Shown here: one piece after another, positions 35,809 through 46,101 of the stretch
Layout of the letters: each line of letters opens with the position of its first letter
Numbering within the stretch: the first letter of the stretch is position 1
Source of the DNA: Natronomonas aquatica
GTDB taxonomy: Archaea; Halobacteriota; Halobacteria; Halobacteriales; Haloarculaceae
NCBI RefSeq assembly: GCF_024449025.1
Contig: NZ_JAHLKM010000005.1
Span: 107,369 to 171,368 of the forward strand
Reading direction: 5' to 3'
DNA length: 64,000 nucleotides
Position numbers and translations under genes: made by a program
The notes under the pieces: generated by a model
Told to the model about the DNA's origin: nothing
Database searches by the model: none
The model's input: only the letters and a program-made list of their open reading frames with translations

Positions 35809-36768
35809 CTAATTTTTATATCCCAATGCTTTGAGATTTTCCTCGATATTGGTTTGGGTATGTTGCGTGTCAACTGGTTCTGAAGCGATTATATTTCTCC
35901 TATTATCACTCGGATAGACTACCCACGGAACTTTTCTCAATTCTTCACAATAGATATTACAATGATGACCATATTCCTTAGCTAAAAGGGGTAACAAACG
36001 TTCCCCCAATAATTCCCCATGGTCAGCAGTTATGATAGATTTACCATCCAGTTCATTTGCAAGTTTCTCCCCCCAATTGAAACCTGTCTTCACCTCTTGT
36101 TTATATATCTCATATAATCTATTATCTGATATGTATCCATTTTTTGCGGCCCCCAACAAAGAATAGAATTTATTTGGATTAGTTTTATTTTTTGCTTTTT
36201 CCTGTGTATTAGCGCCCCTACCGCCTTTAGAATTTACAAATGTAATATTTTTCTCTTCAGAAAGTTTTTTCCTTAAATTTTCAGCTTCTGAACTAATATA
36301 TGGTGCATGTGGAATCATCGAATGGATTATTAGTTTTTTATTTGGATTTTCATGTACCATTCTCTGACTTTCTTTTCGTAAATTGTCAAGCATAGTTCGC
36401 CTTTCATTTATGTTGAATGAATCCTCATATTCATCATATATCTTCTTAATAATGAAAAACTCATTTTTTTCGATTTTTTCTATATGCGGGTTAGTCGTTA
36501 TATATATGGTATCATGCAGTTGTTTCTCAAAATTATTTTTGACAAATTCATAGCTACTGGATCCTCTAGAAATGATTGAACTCGACTTATTTTTATTTGT
36601 TATACTTTTTAATGTATCATATCTACAGGAATCAAGTATGATCAAGTTATCCCAATCTTTTGAAAAAATATTTGTGCCGTAGTCATGGTTCCAAGAAAAT
36701 ATTAGAGAATTAAGATTTCTATTGACCTTCCGAACCCGATTAAACAGAGGGTTAAGATTGTCCACCAT
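35809..36768 (-). CDS. Alkaline-phosphatase-fold (sulfatase-like) enzyme
   Basis: 319 aa, AT-rich. WDNLIILDSCRYDTLKSI (metal Asp46), a MIPHAPYI block, and IITADHGELLGER (Asp248, His249) with YGHHC define the alkaline phosphatase superfamily core. The formylglycine motif C/S-x-P-x-R of true sulfatases is absent. The C-terminal LKALGYKN resembles the LGY tails of the two related genes at 56976 and 58210. It may act on phospho- or sulfo-groups or move phospho-alcohol groups onto glycans; the substrate is unknown. Confidence 0.78.
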   Translation of the reverse strand: MVDNLNPLFNRVRKVNRNLNSLIFSWNHDYGTNIFSKDWDNLIILDSCRYDTLKSITNKNKSSSIISRGSSSYEFVKNNFEKQLHDTIYITTNPHIEKIEKNEFFIIKKIYDEYEDSFNINERRTMLDNLRKESQRMVHENPNKKLIIHSMIPHAPYISSEAENLRKKLSEEKNITFVNSKGGRGANTQEKAKNKTNPNKFYSLLGAAKNGYISDNRLYEIYKQEVKTGFNWGEKLANELDGKSIITADHGELLGERLLPLLAKEYGHHCNIYCEELRKVPWVVYPSDNRRNIIASEPVDTQHTQTNIEENLKALGYKN

Positions 36769-36918
36769 TGAGTTCCTCGTGTATATTATATAGGGAAGGA
36801 TATTAATAATTAAGCTTCCGGATTATCTGAGTTGATATTGTAACTGATATTGACTGAATTTCCTTGCTGCATATAGAATATCAGCTCAGCACTGAATGCA
36901 AGTCAGAGCGAAGTTTGA

Positions 36919-37566
36919 ATGTCGGAATTTGTAGTAAACAAGCCTGTCATAGAAAACGTCACGTACGAAGCGGCAGGGTGCGCGAAGCGTGTCCAACACA
37001 AGCGCAACCCTGCAAGATGTAGCTTGGGTAGACGATTTCTTGAATGTCGCGGCTACCGAACGGTGCCGCTGTTCGAACATCTTGAGTTCGAGTTTCTGCT
37101 AGAGTACGACGTGTTCGCCCCCTCGAAGCGGGGGCGAACACGAGTTCACAAACCACCAGATCTCTTTCGCGGCTTTCTCCACTGCTACTACGAGGATGTC
37201 TACGGTACGCGTACGGTTACACGAGAGCTCCAGCACGGCCTCGTCTGGTACTACTGCGGACTCAACAAACCGCCATCTAGAGACACGATTGATCGCTTTC
37301 TCACCGATCTTGAACACGTTATCGACGATATCTTCGGGAGACTCGTCAAGCATGCCGCCGTCCGCGGCGTGCTCGACTCCACATACTCCATCGATTCGAC
37401 CCACGTTGATGCGATCCAACGCAACGATGCTGCCTCGTGGAATTATGATCCAACAACTGAGGAGTACTACTACGGCTTCGGCTGTACGACCGTCTCAACT
37501 GGTGCAAAGATCCCGATAGCAGCGGAGTTCACACAAACCAGAGCCTGTCATAGAATGACTCTATGA
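36919..37566 (+). pseudogene. Truncated IS5/IS4-type DDE transposase
   Basis: 215 aa, open from MSEFVVNKPVIENVTYEAAG through SRDTIDRFLTDLEHVIDDIF and TYSIDSTHVDAIQRND (first catalytic Asp), then GFGCTTVSTGAKIPIAAEFT. After this the match ends, so the second half of the DDE domain is missing. A 14-base direct repeat (AGCCTGTCATAGAA) occurs at 36941-36954 and again at 37542-37555, where the gene breaks. A 13-bp palindrome lies at 37110-37142. Confidence 0.78.
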
Positions 37567-37580
37567 AAATCATGCAACTA

Positions 37581-38772
37581 AGTGTAGCTTCAACCGTGAA
37601 CGTATAGTGTTATCTTCTCTGGGCGCGTATCTACAGGAATGGGAGCAAAGAAGTACATCGTCAATCTCAGCGACGAAGACCGGAAGACGCTCGAATCGTT
37701 CATTTCTACTGGTGAACGGACTTCTCGATCCTAATACACGCGCACGCATCCTTCTGAAAGCTGATGACGTGCTCACTGATGGAACGTCAGTGAGCACGTC
37801 GGCTGTCACCCACAAACCGCCCACAACACGCGCAAAGACTACACTGACCGAGGGCTCGCGGCGATTCATCGCCGCAAGCCCGACCGTGAATACGACCGCA
37901 AATTCGATGGATTAGCCGAAGCACGCCTCATCAAACTCGCCTGCAACGAACCGCCAGAAGGCAACTCATGCTGGACGCTCCACCTTCTTGCCGACGAACT
38001 TGTTGCCCTCGACGAGATCGACTTCAAGTCGATCTCCCACGAAGCCGTCCGACAGCGTCTAAAAAAACGCCCTGAAACCTCATCTCTCCAGTTATTGGGA
38101 GATACCGCCCGAGCAGGACGGTGACTTCGTCTACTACATGGAGGACGTTCTCGCCCTCTACCACGAACCCTACGACGAAACGCGTCCAGTCGTCTATTTT
38201 GACGAGTCTAACAAGGAACTGCACAAGGAAGTCCGCGACCCGCTCCCGGCCGCCCGGGAGCGGTCGCTCGGTACGACTACACCTACGAACGGAATGGCAC
38301 ACGCAATCTCTTCGTGGTAAGCGAACCGTTGACTGGCTGGCGGCACGTTGAGGTAACCGAGCGACGGCGCAAACAGGAATTCGTCGCTCAGATGCAGTCG
38401 CTGGTGGATGATCACTACCCGGATGCGGACTGCATCCGGGTGGTGATGGATAATCTGAATACGCATCAACGGTACGCCTTCTACGAACATCTCCCGCCAG
38501 CAGAAGCTCGTCGGTTGCTCAGGAAGCTCGAATTTCACTTCACGCCAGAACACGGCAGTTGGCTGAACATGGCGGAAATCGAGTTCAGCGCCCTGTGGAC
38601 GGAGTGTCTCGACCGGCGTATTCCTGACGCAGCGACACTCCGTACGGAGGTCGCTGCGTGGGAACGCACCCGAAACGAGGACGAATCCGAGATTGATTGG
38701 CAGTTTACCGCCAATGACGCTCGCATCAAACTCCGCCAGCTATATCCAGCAAATCACGATTGAAGCTGCACT
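37581..38772 (+). pseudogene. IS630-type element with a degenerate transposase
   Basis: The left end AGTGTAGCTTCAACCGTGAA and right end TCACGATTGAAGCTGCACT are inverted repeats. The transposase is broken by a stop after 31 codons and several shifts. Its C-terminal part is open (38314-38763), with DADCIRVVMDNLNTHQRYAF (catalytic Asp) and EHGSWLNMAEIEFSALWTEC (catalytic Glu). The first 286 bases recur unchanged at 24204-24489. Confidence 0.88.
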
Positions 38773-38858
38773 AGCAAGTACAAGCCTGAAGCTACGCTAA
38801 GCAAGCCTGAGTGCCAACGCAGATGTGTTTAATTAGAAAAAGAGAAATAAATTGAAAA

Positions 38859-40157
38859 TTAAATAATTTTTTCAAGTAGATCTGTGACCTGATCGGGGGA
38901 AATGCAGAAGTCTTGATGATGTGGGTTTATTGTGTTGTCGTTTTCATCAACGCCGTCTCCAAATAATGCATGATACTCGTGATCAAGAACTTGTGAAAGT
39001 TCAAATTGCCAAGTAATAAAATTTTCTGGTTGAAATAGTTCAATAATATTAGCATCAGCCGAAAAAATAATATTGGTGAAGCTACTTCCTGTCGGTCCAA
39101 TTATGATATTTGCTTGTTTGAATAATGCCACTTGCTCAGCAAACTTCATCGACTCCGGGCTATAACTTTCGAAGCCGTAATCTGAAATTGTATCTACCAG
39201 TTGTTCTCTATTAGTAACCTGCCGACGATCCATATTCGCCCGAGATAAATAAATCCGCGAAGAGAACCGATCTAAATGTTTTTCGTAATCTACACCGTTC
39301 GCAATTTGTTCTCTAATCCAATCAATATCGCTGGTACACCATTTGGTTTTTGCCCACATAGGGAGTACATAGCGATCAACTGATGCTTGACCCCCTTCCC
39401 ATTTTATCAAATTGCTAGTATCAACTCCAACTAATTCTAACGTTTCTATCTGCCAATCAGTAATATTTGGATTTACGAGGATTATTGGGTTCTTGCCTGT
39501 CTGCCTCTGGTAATGTTTAATTCTGCGGATGCGGGGCAAGATCTCAACAAGCCAATGGCCGTACGCTGGTGTCGTATTTTTTCGCCCGGTTAGAATACTT
39601 GCAGCGACCTCAAAGTTTTGATCAGATGGGCCGGGATCAATAATACTCTTCATAGTGTTTACTCTTCCAAACCAACGTAATGTAGATCGAAACATAGCAG
39701 CAAAACTTCCACCCCTGTCTCTAAGATTCGCCTTTACCTCGAGGGGTAGTTCTCTGTTTGGGGTTCTTGCCAATGCGTGCGGTCCGAAAATTGTTATGTT
39801 TGGCAGTTCAGCTACAAACGGTTCATGACATTCAACACTGTACTTGGGATCTTTCTTGTCATCTAATGTTGTGAGGTCATCTCGCCATCTATCCCGTCGT
39901 ATCGCTTCCTGAATTATGTCGTCTTTTCCAGGTACCGTTGGTGCTACAAATGTATGCTGTTCAGGTTTGTCGTGAGCATAATACTCAATTTCTGGGTGCG
40001 ATTTGAGATCGGACCTATCTAATGTAGATATTACATTTGTATCGAGTAGATACATAATAGTACTGCGTTCAGTCTCTTTCGTCAAATTATAACCCTTCTT
40101 GGCTACATATTGGGCTTCGTTTGGCAAGGATTCATAAAGACGACGTAAGGAACTCAT
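38859..40157 (-). CDS. Glycosyltransferase family 61-type protein (DUF563)
   Basis: 432 aa, AT-rich. Family hallmarks: NTTPAYGHWLVEILPRIRRI, RIYLSRANMDRRQVTN and NIIIGPTGSSFTNIIFSADA. GT61 enzymes include beta-1,2-xylosyl- and O-GlcNAc-type transferases; haloarchaeal members sit in glycan islands and their donor is unknown. ATG at 40157. It stands alone between an IS630 relic and an IS66 relic, so its expression needs its own promoter. Confidence 0.88.
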   Translation of the reverse strand: MSSLRRLYESLPNEAQYVAKKGYNLTKETERSTIMYLLDTNVISTLDRSDLKSHPEIEYYAHDKPEQHTFVAPTVPGKDDIIQEAIRRDRWRDDLTTLDDKKDPKYSVECHEPFVAELPNITIFGPHALARTPNRELPLEVKANLRDRGGSFAAMFRSTLRWFGRVNTMKSIIDPGPSDQNFEVAASILTGRKNTTPAYGHWLVEILPRIRRIKHYQRQTGKNPIILVNPNITDWQIETLELVGVDTSNLIKWEGGQASVDRYVLPMWAKTKWCTSDIDWIREQIANGVDYEKHLDRFSSRIYLSRANMDRRQVTNREQLVDTISDYGFESYSPESMKFAEQVALFKQANIIIGPTGSSFTNIIFSADANIIELFQPENFITWQFELSQVLDHEYHALFGDGVDENDNTINPHHQDFCISPDQVTDLLEKII

Positions 40158-40354
40158 TTGCCGTGGAGCATCATATTATTCTATACATTAATACTTTTTT
40201 CGTGCGTGTTTACTCCCAGAAGGATTTCGGCACTCTCTCGTAGGTTGCTCCTGACCTAACAGTAGAGCAATGCAGACGACAGGGTGTTCTCTGAGGGACG
40301 GTCTCCCTGCTAGATACTGTCCTGTGTTGTCTGCACTGGCTGAGGGGAGTTGTA

Positions 40355-40985
40355 ATGGTCACTGATGAGAAGGTAGAGCAACTGCTTGAGCGGATAACTG
40401 CACTCGAAGATCGTATTGATGAACTTGAGCAGGAGAACCAGCAACCCCGAAAAGAGAACAAGCGCTTCAGAGCTAAGGTCCGATGGCATGAGGGACCACA
40501 TACGCCACCGAGCAAGGAACAATCAGATCAAGAGGAGTCGTCCTCGACTGATGAAGACGAGGATGACGGACAGGCGCGTACTGACGGCGGCACGCTTGGT
40601 GGAAAACCTAGGCACGACCCTACATGGCGGCCTGCACCTGAACCAGACGAAGAAATCGAGGTCACCTGTGGCTGCTGTCCAGAGTGTGGCGAACAGTTTG
40701 ACGAGTCGGCGGGCGTCAGCCCCTGACTCGTCGAGGAACTTCCTAATCCACAGCCACCCGAAGTGACACAGTACAACCGCCATCACTACCAGTGTCACCT
40801 CTTGTGGGTCCGAGACTGTCGCTTCACACCCCGACTGTCCCTATGAGGAGCAGTTCGGGGTGAACGTCATCGCACAGACGGCGTTCTCTAGGTACGACCA
40901 CTGCCTTTCCTACCGGAAAATCGGAGACCACTTCGAACAACCCCACAGACTGGAGCTATCCGGCGCGTCCGCGTGGCACGCGACC
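40355..40985 (+). pseudogene. 5' fragment of an IS66-family transposase
   Basis: MVTDEKVEQLLERITALEDR starts a coiled coil typical of IS66 TnpC proteins. It is followed by an acidic linker and VTCGCCPECGEQFDESAG (zinc-binding Cys pairs), then in shifted frames NPQPPEVTQYNRHHYQCHL and GVNVIAQTAFSRYDHCLSYR. It is cut at about 40985, where ISH3 sequence begins. A stop at 40726 and at least one frameshift confirm decay. A GACGAGTC/GACTCGTC inverted repeat lies at about 40699-40732. Confidence 0.82.
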
Positions 40986-41004
40986 GAGCGTGCGTCTTCG
41001 CAAG

Positions 41005-41151
41005 TGGCAACGCTGTCGCTGTCGGCGGCGCTTAGCCGCCGACAGCGACAGCTCCGGCTTCGGTCAGCGTTGGTTAACCGCCACCGACGACTCACTACGA
41101 CAAAACAGGTCATTCAGGTTAGGTTAACTGGCGATGCTTTCTGAGGTACTG
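41005..41151 (+). mobile_element. ISH3 right-end remnant
   Basis: The sequence matches the non-coding right end of the full ISH3 copy (54700-54838). It includes the strong palindrome CTGTCGGCGG...CCGCCGACAG and the terminal GATGCTTTCTGAGGTACTG, which ends at 41151. The left end is missing. It is fused to the truncated IS66 gene. Confidence 0.8.
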
Positions 41152-41228
41152 AGCTTTGTCGTTTGGTGGAATTCGCTTAACTAAACACGACGCACAAAGC
41201 ATCCCCGTCTGCCTCTCACAGATCCACT

Positions 41229-42275
41229 TCAGTATTTACCCTGAAAAAGTGCCTCAATATCATTGAGTCGATCCGAGATTGTATATTTCGATGCGATAAG
41301 GTCGGCACCACGCTTACGACGGCCAATATATGCTTTTGGATCATCAAGATACGCGTCTAATTTTTCTTTAAACTCTTCTTTTGTACGAAAGATAACGCAG
41401 TTTGAATCATCAAAATCAAGCCGCTCGAAATCCTCACAGTATTGAGCGAATAAAAGACTTCCAGCTGCCGCGATCTCGTAGTATTTTGGCACGACATATT
41501 GGTATTGGTCTTGTAGCGAACCTGCGGCAATAGCTGCATCAAAATTACGCAACCAATGGTAGTATTCATCATTGGTCATAATTTTGTTCTGCGTTCCTGA
41601 GTTGATGTGTTCTGTGACACCTGGCTGTTGACGACACCAGTCGCGGAGTTCATATTTTTCAGATCCACCCGCACCAGAAATATGAACGTTGGTTCCACCG
41701 CGATACTCAATTTCTTCGGGCTGCACAATATGTTCATCTGGGATAGGCCAAGGAAAATGAACCAACCTACTCTCACAGAGATCCGGCAAATGGTATAGTG
41801 ATGGATTATACAACGGAGTAGCTACATAATCAATTTCATTATCCCGTATGTAATTTTGGATATAGCTTGGCTGGATATGTGGATCACTTAGAAAGGCTAT
41901 AATAGTTTGATTATTATTTTTACTGTAATTTATGGATGGCCCTTTTTTATTTCGAATTCCAAAAGAAAATATATATTCTAGATCATTACATCGACGTTCA
42001 TACATTTGCTGAGAGGTAATAATTACAGGTTCAAATTTTTCTATAAATTTTTTAACAAAATAAGGCGTACATGCTGCAACCCAATGATCAAGTTGATGAT
42101 GACCCCAATTAAGAACAAGACCATATGAAGAATGTATATTCCGCTGAGACCATCTCTTGTGTGCATTAATCGCTGCGTACTGGATTTGGTCGATTTGCTC
42201 AGAGAGTTCGTATTTCGCCTTAGAGGGATTACTCAACCCCCGCCAAATTTGTTCCAATGAATATGGTAAAACCAT
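41229..42275 (-). CDS. CgeB-like/GT4-type glycosyltransferase
   Basis: 348 aa, AT-rich. The C-terminal half holds VVPKYYEIAAAGSLLFAQYC, DSNCVIFRTKEEFKEKLDAY and GRRKRGADLIASKYTISDRL, the pattern of glycosyl transferase group 1 proteins of the CgeB kind (PF13524). The N-terminal half has LNWGHHQLDHW and the YNPSLYHLPDL region typical of GT-B folds. It diverges from the GT15-like gene at 42493 and shares its AT-rich promoter region. Confidence 0.75.
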   Translation of the reverse strand: MVLPYSLEQIWRGLSNPSKAKYELSEQIDQIQYAAINAHKRWSQRNIHSSYGLVLNWGHHQLDHWVAACTPYFVKKFIEKFEPVIITSQQMYERRCNDLEYIFSFGIRNKKGPSINYSKNNNQTIIAFLSDPHIQPSYIQNYIRDNEIDYVATPLYNPSLYHLPDLCESRLVHFPWPIPDEHIVQPEEIEYRGGTNVHISGAGGSEKYELRDWCRQQPGVTEHINSGTQNKIMTNDEYYHWLRNFDAAIAAGSLQDQYQYVVPKYYEIAAAGSLLFAQYCEDFERLDFDDSNCVIFRTKEEFKEKLDAYLDDPKAYIGRRKRGADLIASKYTISDRLNDIEALFQGKY

Positions 42276-42492
42276 GATTGATTAATAAGTCATTCTAATC
42301 GGGTCTTATAAAGCTTTTCGCTATATGTTTGATAGCTTGAAGTCGTGTTCCGAGTCTTGGGTCAGCGCTATGGATCGAGGTTGGCCTCGCAATCTTGGTA
42401 TCGTCAGTTTTGAGAAGCCATAATTAAAGCCGCCGTCAAAAATATTGGCGACAGTATTAACCCCTGTTACACCTGGTTACAAGCTTTTAAAT

Positions 42493-43449
42493 ATGATCAA
42501 AAATTCAGCGGCTTATTGGGGTTTTATCATCAAGGCCCAAATGAACGTAGATATGGAAGCAGCCATCATCGGTCTCATCCGTTCTAATTCAAGCCTGCAA
42601 GAATACGCCTATTTGCTAAGACGAAACAAATTATTACATAAAAATCTAGAAATGAGTTCTGATTATGATATTTTATTGTTCCACGACAAACCAATAAGGA
42701 CTAGTATAAAAGATACTATTAAACACGACTGTGAAAATGTGCGTTTCATATATATAGAAAATGAATTTACTATCCCACCGTGGACAAATCCAAATAATTG
42801 GGTAAGTGATTGGAGAATTGGTTATAAACATATGTGTAGATTTATGTCGATTAATCTGTGGGATTATGTATCCGACTACGAGTATATACTTAGATTAGAC
42901 GACGATTCCTGGATAGAGTCAAGAGTAGATTACGACATTTTCAAACGCACTTCTGATATGGGATATGAATACGGACATCCATTAAGAAGGCGTGAAAGCC
43001 ATACGTTAACGAATGAAACATTACCGCAGTTCACTAAAGATTATGTGGAACAAAATGGTATTGATATAAACTGTGGTATGGATGAATTAAATGATGAGAT
43101 ATATTATAACAATTTTTTTATTACAAAGACCTCTTTTTGGTTTCGTGATAATGTTCAAGATTATTTAAGAGCAATTGATCAGAGCGGTGGCATTTATAAA
43201 TATAGGTGGGGAGACGCGCCCATACACACACTTGCAACTAAGATGTTTATGGAAAGCGACAAGATACACGAGTTTGAAGATATAAAATATACCCATAGCG
43301 GATGGTCAAATTACGATAAAACGTCTTTATCGGAATTAACACCGGAGTGGATTTTTCGTGCGAACCTAACCCCAAATGAATATATTTACTGGATATTACT
43401 TTATCCTAGAATTCTAAAATTCAAACACAAAATATCAGGCTTATCTTAA
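42493..43449 (+). CDS. GT15-like (Kre2/Mnt1-type) glycosyltransferase
   Basis: 318 aa from the ATG at 42493 (upstream TTG at 42445 is less likely). Blocks match yeast alpha-1,2-mannosyltransferases in order: IGYKHMCRFMSINLWDYV, YEYILRLDDDSWIESRVDYD (metal site region), YNNFFITKTSFW with YLRAIDQSGGIYKYRWGDAP, and HTLATKMFMESDKIHEFEDI. GT15 enzymes are known mainly from fungi, where they use GDP-mannose. The gene is AT-rich and lies next to GDP-sugar genes, although IS debris separates them. There is no N-terminal anchor as in the fungal proteins. Confidence 0.82.
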   Translation: MIKNSAAYWGFIIKAQMNVDMEAAIIGLIRSNSSLQEYAYLLRRNKLLHKNLEMSSDYDILLFHDKPIRTSIKDTIKHDCENVRFIYIENEFTIPPWTNPNNWVSDWRIGYKHMCRFMSINLWDYVSDYEYILRLDDDSWIESRVDYDIFKRTSDMGYEYGHPLRRRESHTLTNETLPQFTKDYVEQNGIDINCGMDELNDEIYYNNFFITKTSFWFRDNVQDYLRAIDQSGGIYKYRWGDAPIHTLATKMFMESDKIHEFEDIKYTHSGWSNYDKTSLSELTPEWIFRANLTPNEYIYWILLYPRILKFKHKISGLS

Positions 43450-43956
43450 GAATACTCAAAATGGACTAACCCCAAATATTCGGGTATGCAGTTACTGGTG
43501 ACCGGGGCGGCGGGTTACTCGGTGACAAAATAGTGTGGACGGCGAGCACTGCGGGGTTTTCAGTTATTGGCACCTACCACACATGAGCCGGCTATCGAGG
43601 TGACCTGCGAGCAGCTCAATATTACCGACTCGCAACGATTTGAGGAGCTACTTTCGAGGTATACGCCCGATGTCGTAATCAACTGTGCAGCGATGACAGA
43701 TGTCGATACGTGTGAGAAAGCGCCCGAAACGGCACAGCGTGTTAATGAGCCACGTTTTCGGGATGTAGAGCGTTTACAAACGAATAGCGGTCGAATCAGA
43801 CGGAGTTTGAGATGTTCTCTCGGGGATATGATGCATCGGTTACTGGCTGCCGGGGAGTGACAGTGAGGGAATGGGAAAACGACCGATATCGTGCTCAGGC
43901 CGCGAGTCCTGCGGCTTGCCGCAGGCGAGCAACGAGTAGAGGGTCAGCTTTTCACC

Positions 43957-46101
43957 CGACTTTCCGGAGAGAGTTGCCGACCGCCCGGACGAACGTATTG
44001 GCGGTCACGACTGGCGGTGACCTGATTTCTCGTTCTATGCCGACTTTCACCAGAAAGTCGGTGAGTCTCCATAGATTGTACAGTAACGCTGCGAACGTGA
44101 AGTTGAACAACCTGTCTCTTACCCACAAGTCTCGGCGTTAGCTCTGCGAGACTAATAATTTCCTCGGAAAACCGCAAGAAAGCGATAGGATTACTAGTTA
44201 ACGTACATTTCCGCAACTGAGGCACACAACGGTTTTACGGTAATATAACCCTATTTTACCGTAATTTGACCCTCCCGCGTAGTTCATTGATTGCCCGAGT
44301 GATCTCAAGATCCGCCGTAGCGTAGCTGACACGGCCATTGGAAAGTGTCGTGTTCATTCGAAAGATGTAAGTAAGAGACAGGTTGAACAACCGCACTCGG
44401 TAGTCGGGCGAGGAGGTCTTCGGAAGGTACGCTTTCACCGACTTGTACTGGTTTTCGATGTCCCAGCGACGGCTGTAGCTGTTCGTCACGCGAGCGATCT
44501 CGTCGGGATCGACGTGATCGCGGTCACGAATACGGCGTATCTGCCTTCAGCGTCGTCACTGGTGGCTGGAACGTACAGATATTCTGCAGTATGATCAACG
44601 TCCCCGTCTATCCCGACGGGGGACGTCATGATTGACAGCAGCGTCTACCCCGTCTTTGCTCTTGATTTGCTTGATCGCCTCGTAATCTGATTCGTATTTC
44701 GGCACTGGCACCGTGTACAACAGTCCACGACCGTCGATCTCTGCACGGACGTTTCTGGCGTAGAAGCCACGATCCAACAGCACTTCGTCCAGATCGACGT
44801 ACTGCTGGGCTCTCGAAAGCAGACGCCCAACCGCGTCTGCTTTCGAGTCAGCTGGTGCCTCGACTGGTTCCCAGTCTGAGTGTTCCTTGACACCCTCGAT
44901 CCCAAGAATGATTGTAACGTCGTCCTCCAACGATCGTGATCGTCGCAAACGTGTAGCCGTGTTTCAACTCACCGTCGTCGACGTACCCGCTTACCATGGG
45001 CGGGTACGTCGACTTTGGGATCTGGTCGTCCTTGTCGATCCACGGCCAGACGTGGTAGGGGACGTGAGTGAAATCGACGGCCGCCACGACGTGGCGGTCG
45101 TCGAATGGATCTTCGTAGCGGATCGTTTGGAGGATATTTTCGGTCGCTGTATCGAACGCATCCATGAGATTCTCACGGAATACCTCGGTGAACGCAATGA
45201 TATCCTCGATCTGTTGGTCCTGGAGCGGAACAGAGACTTCCTGATCAGCCGGCATTGCAAACTGCTTAATCATCCGGAGGAACGTAGAGTCATCACAGGC
45301 ATCGTTCTCGTCAAGAAACCATCCAGCTTCGCCCTCGGAATGGGCGCTTCCCTGAGTGAGGCATGCCGAGGCGAACAGATCGAGGATCTGTTCGTCCTCG
45401 TAGACTCTGTTATCGGCTCTGTGAGAGTTGAATTCGCCGAAGGCGTGCCTTCGGGCGAGTTCGACGATCTTGTTTCCCTGCTTTCGAACGCACTCGCGTG
45501 TCACGGTCGGTTCATCACCGTCGTTTTTTTCGATATCGTCCTCATCAGGAATGATCGGAATCCGTGCTTCCAACACGACGCCACGATCAACGGCTTCTTG
45601 TGCGATCCCCGTAGCTGCGGCAGTAAGCGTCCGTTTTGTCTGTTCGCTGAACTGCTTCCACGCGTACGAGAGTGATTGTTGTGACAGTGCCTTCTCCAAA
45701 TCAAGTGTCTTCAGGAGTGATGGTCGGTTTTCAAGGCGATCTGCGACCTCGCTCTGGGCGAGGTCGTAGATCTTCTGATAGAGATACACTCTGGCCATCG
45801 ATTCAGTCCCGTTTGCGACCTTGTGTTGCTGGCAGCGGTCGGTAAGCCCGTCAACTGGAATCGATACATCTCCAAGAACACGCCAGAGGTGATCTACTGA
45901 TTCACAGACTTCTCCAGCATGATAGACGATCGCCCCCGTGAGTGCGGGGGCGTCGTCATCACCCGCCGACACCTGCTCAAAAGTCATCATAGTTCTGAGC
46001 CCGTCTGCGAGAGGTTTCAAGTCGTCACATTGGTTGCCAAATCGACTGGTCCGGATCTCTATTGAACTTATAGCTGTCTCATCAATCGATACTATGACCA
46101 A
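43957..46101 (-). pseudogene. IS4-like DDE transposase, frameshifted and interrupted
   Basis: The body is open from 46101 to about 44930 (AAVDFTHVPYHVWPWIDKDD with a catalytic Asp; GELKHGYTFATITIVGG). It then continues in other frames (EVLLDRGFYARNVRAEIDGR with the second Asp; SYSRRWDIENQYKSVKAYLP with Glu). RVRLFN at about 44390 is split by the miniature element and resumes at 44111 as FTFAALLYNLWRLTDFLVKV. At least two frameshifts plus the insertion inactivate it. A 14-bp palindrome lies at 44977-45013. Confidence 0.82.
44112..44381. mobile_element. 270-bp miniature element with Tn5-mosaic-end-like termini
   Basis: Perfect 11-bp inverted repeats CTGTCTCTTAC/GTAAGAGACAG extend imperfectly further. 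The right end read inward is CTGTCTCTTACTTACATCT, which equals the Tn5 mosaic end at 16 of 19 positions. The 10-bp target GTTGAACAAC is duplicated exactly at 44102-44111 and 44382-44391. Removing the insert and one target copy rejoins the transposase reading RLFNFTFAALL. No transposase inside. Confidence 0.9.

Noticed and set aside
44256..44380. Native C-terminus of the IS4-like transposase ending at 44256
   Set aside because: This part lies inside the 270-bp miniature element; the real C-terminus resumes at 44111 after the duplicated target.
44887..45675. 262-aa plus-strand frame within the IS4-like element
   Set aside because: Antisense to the transposase body with DDE motifs; no independent evidence.
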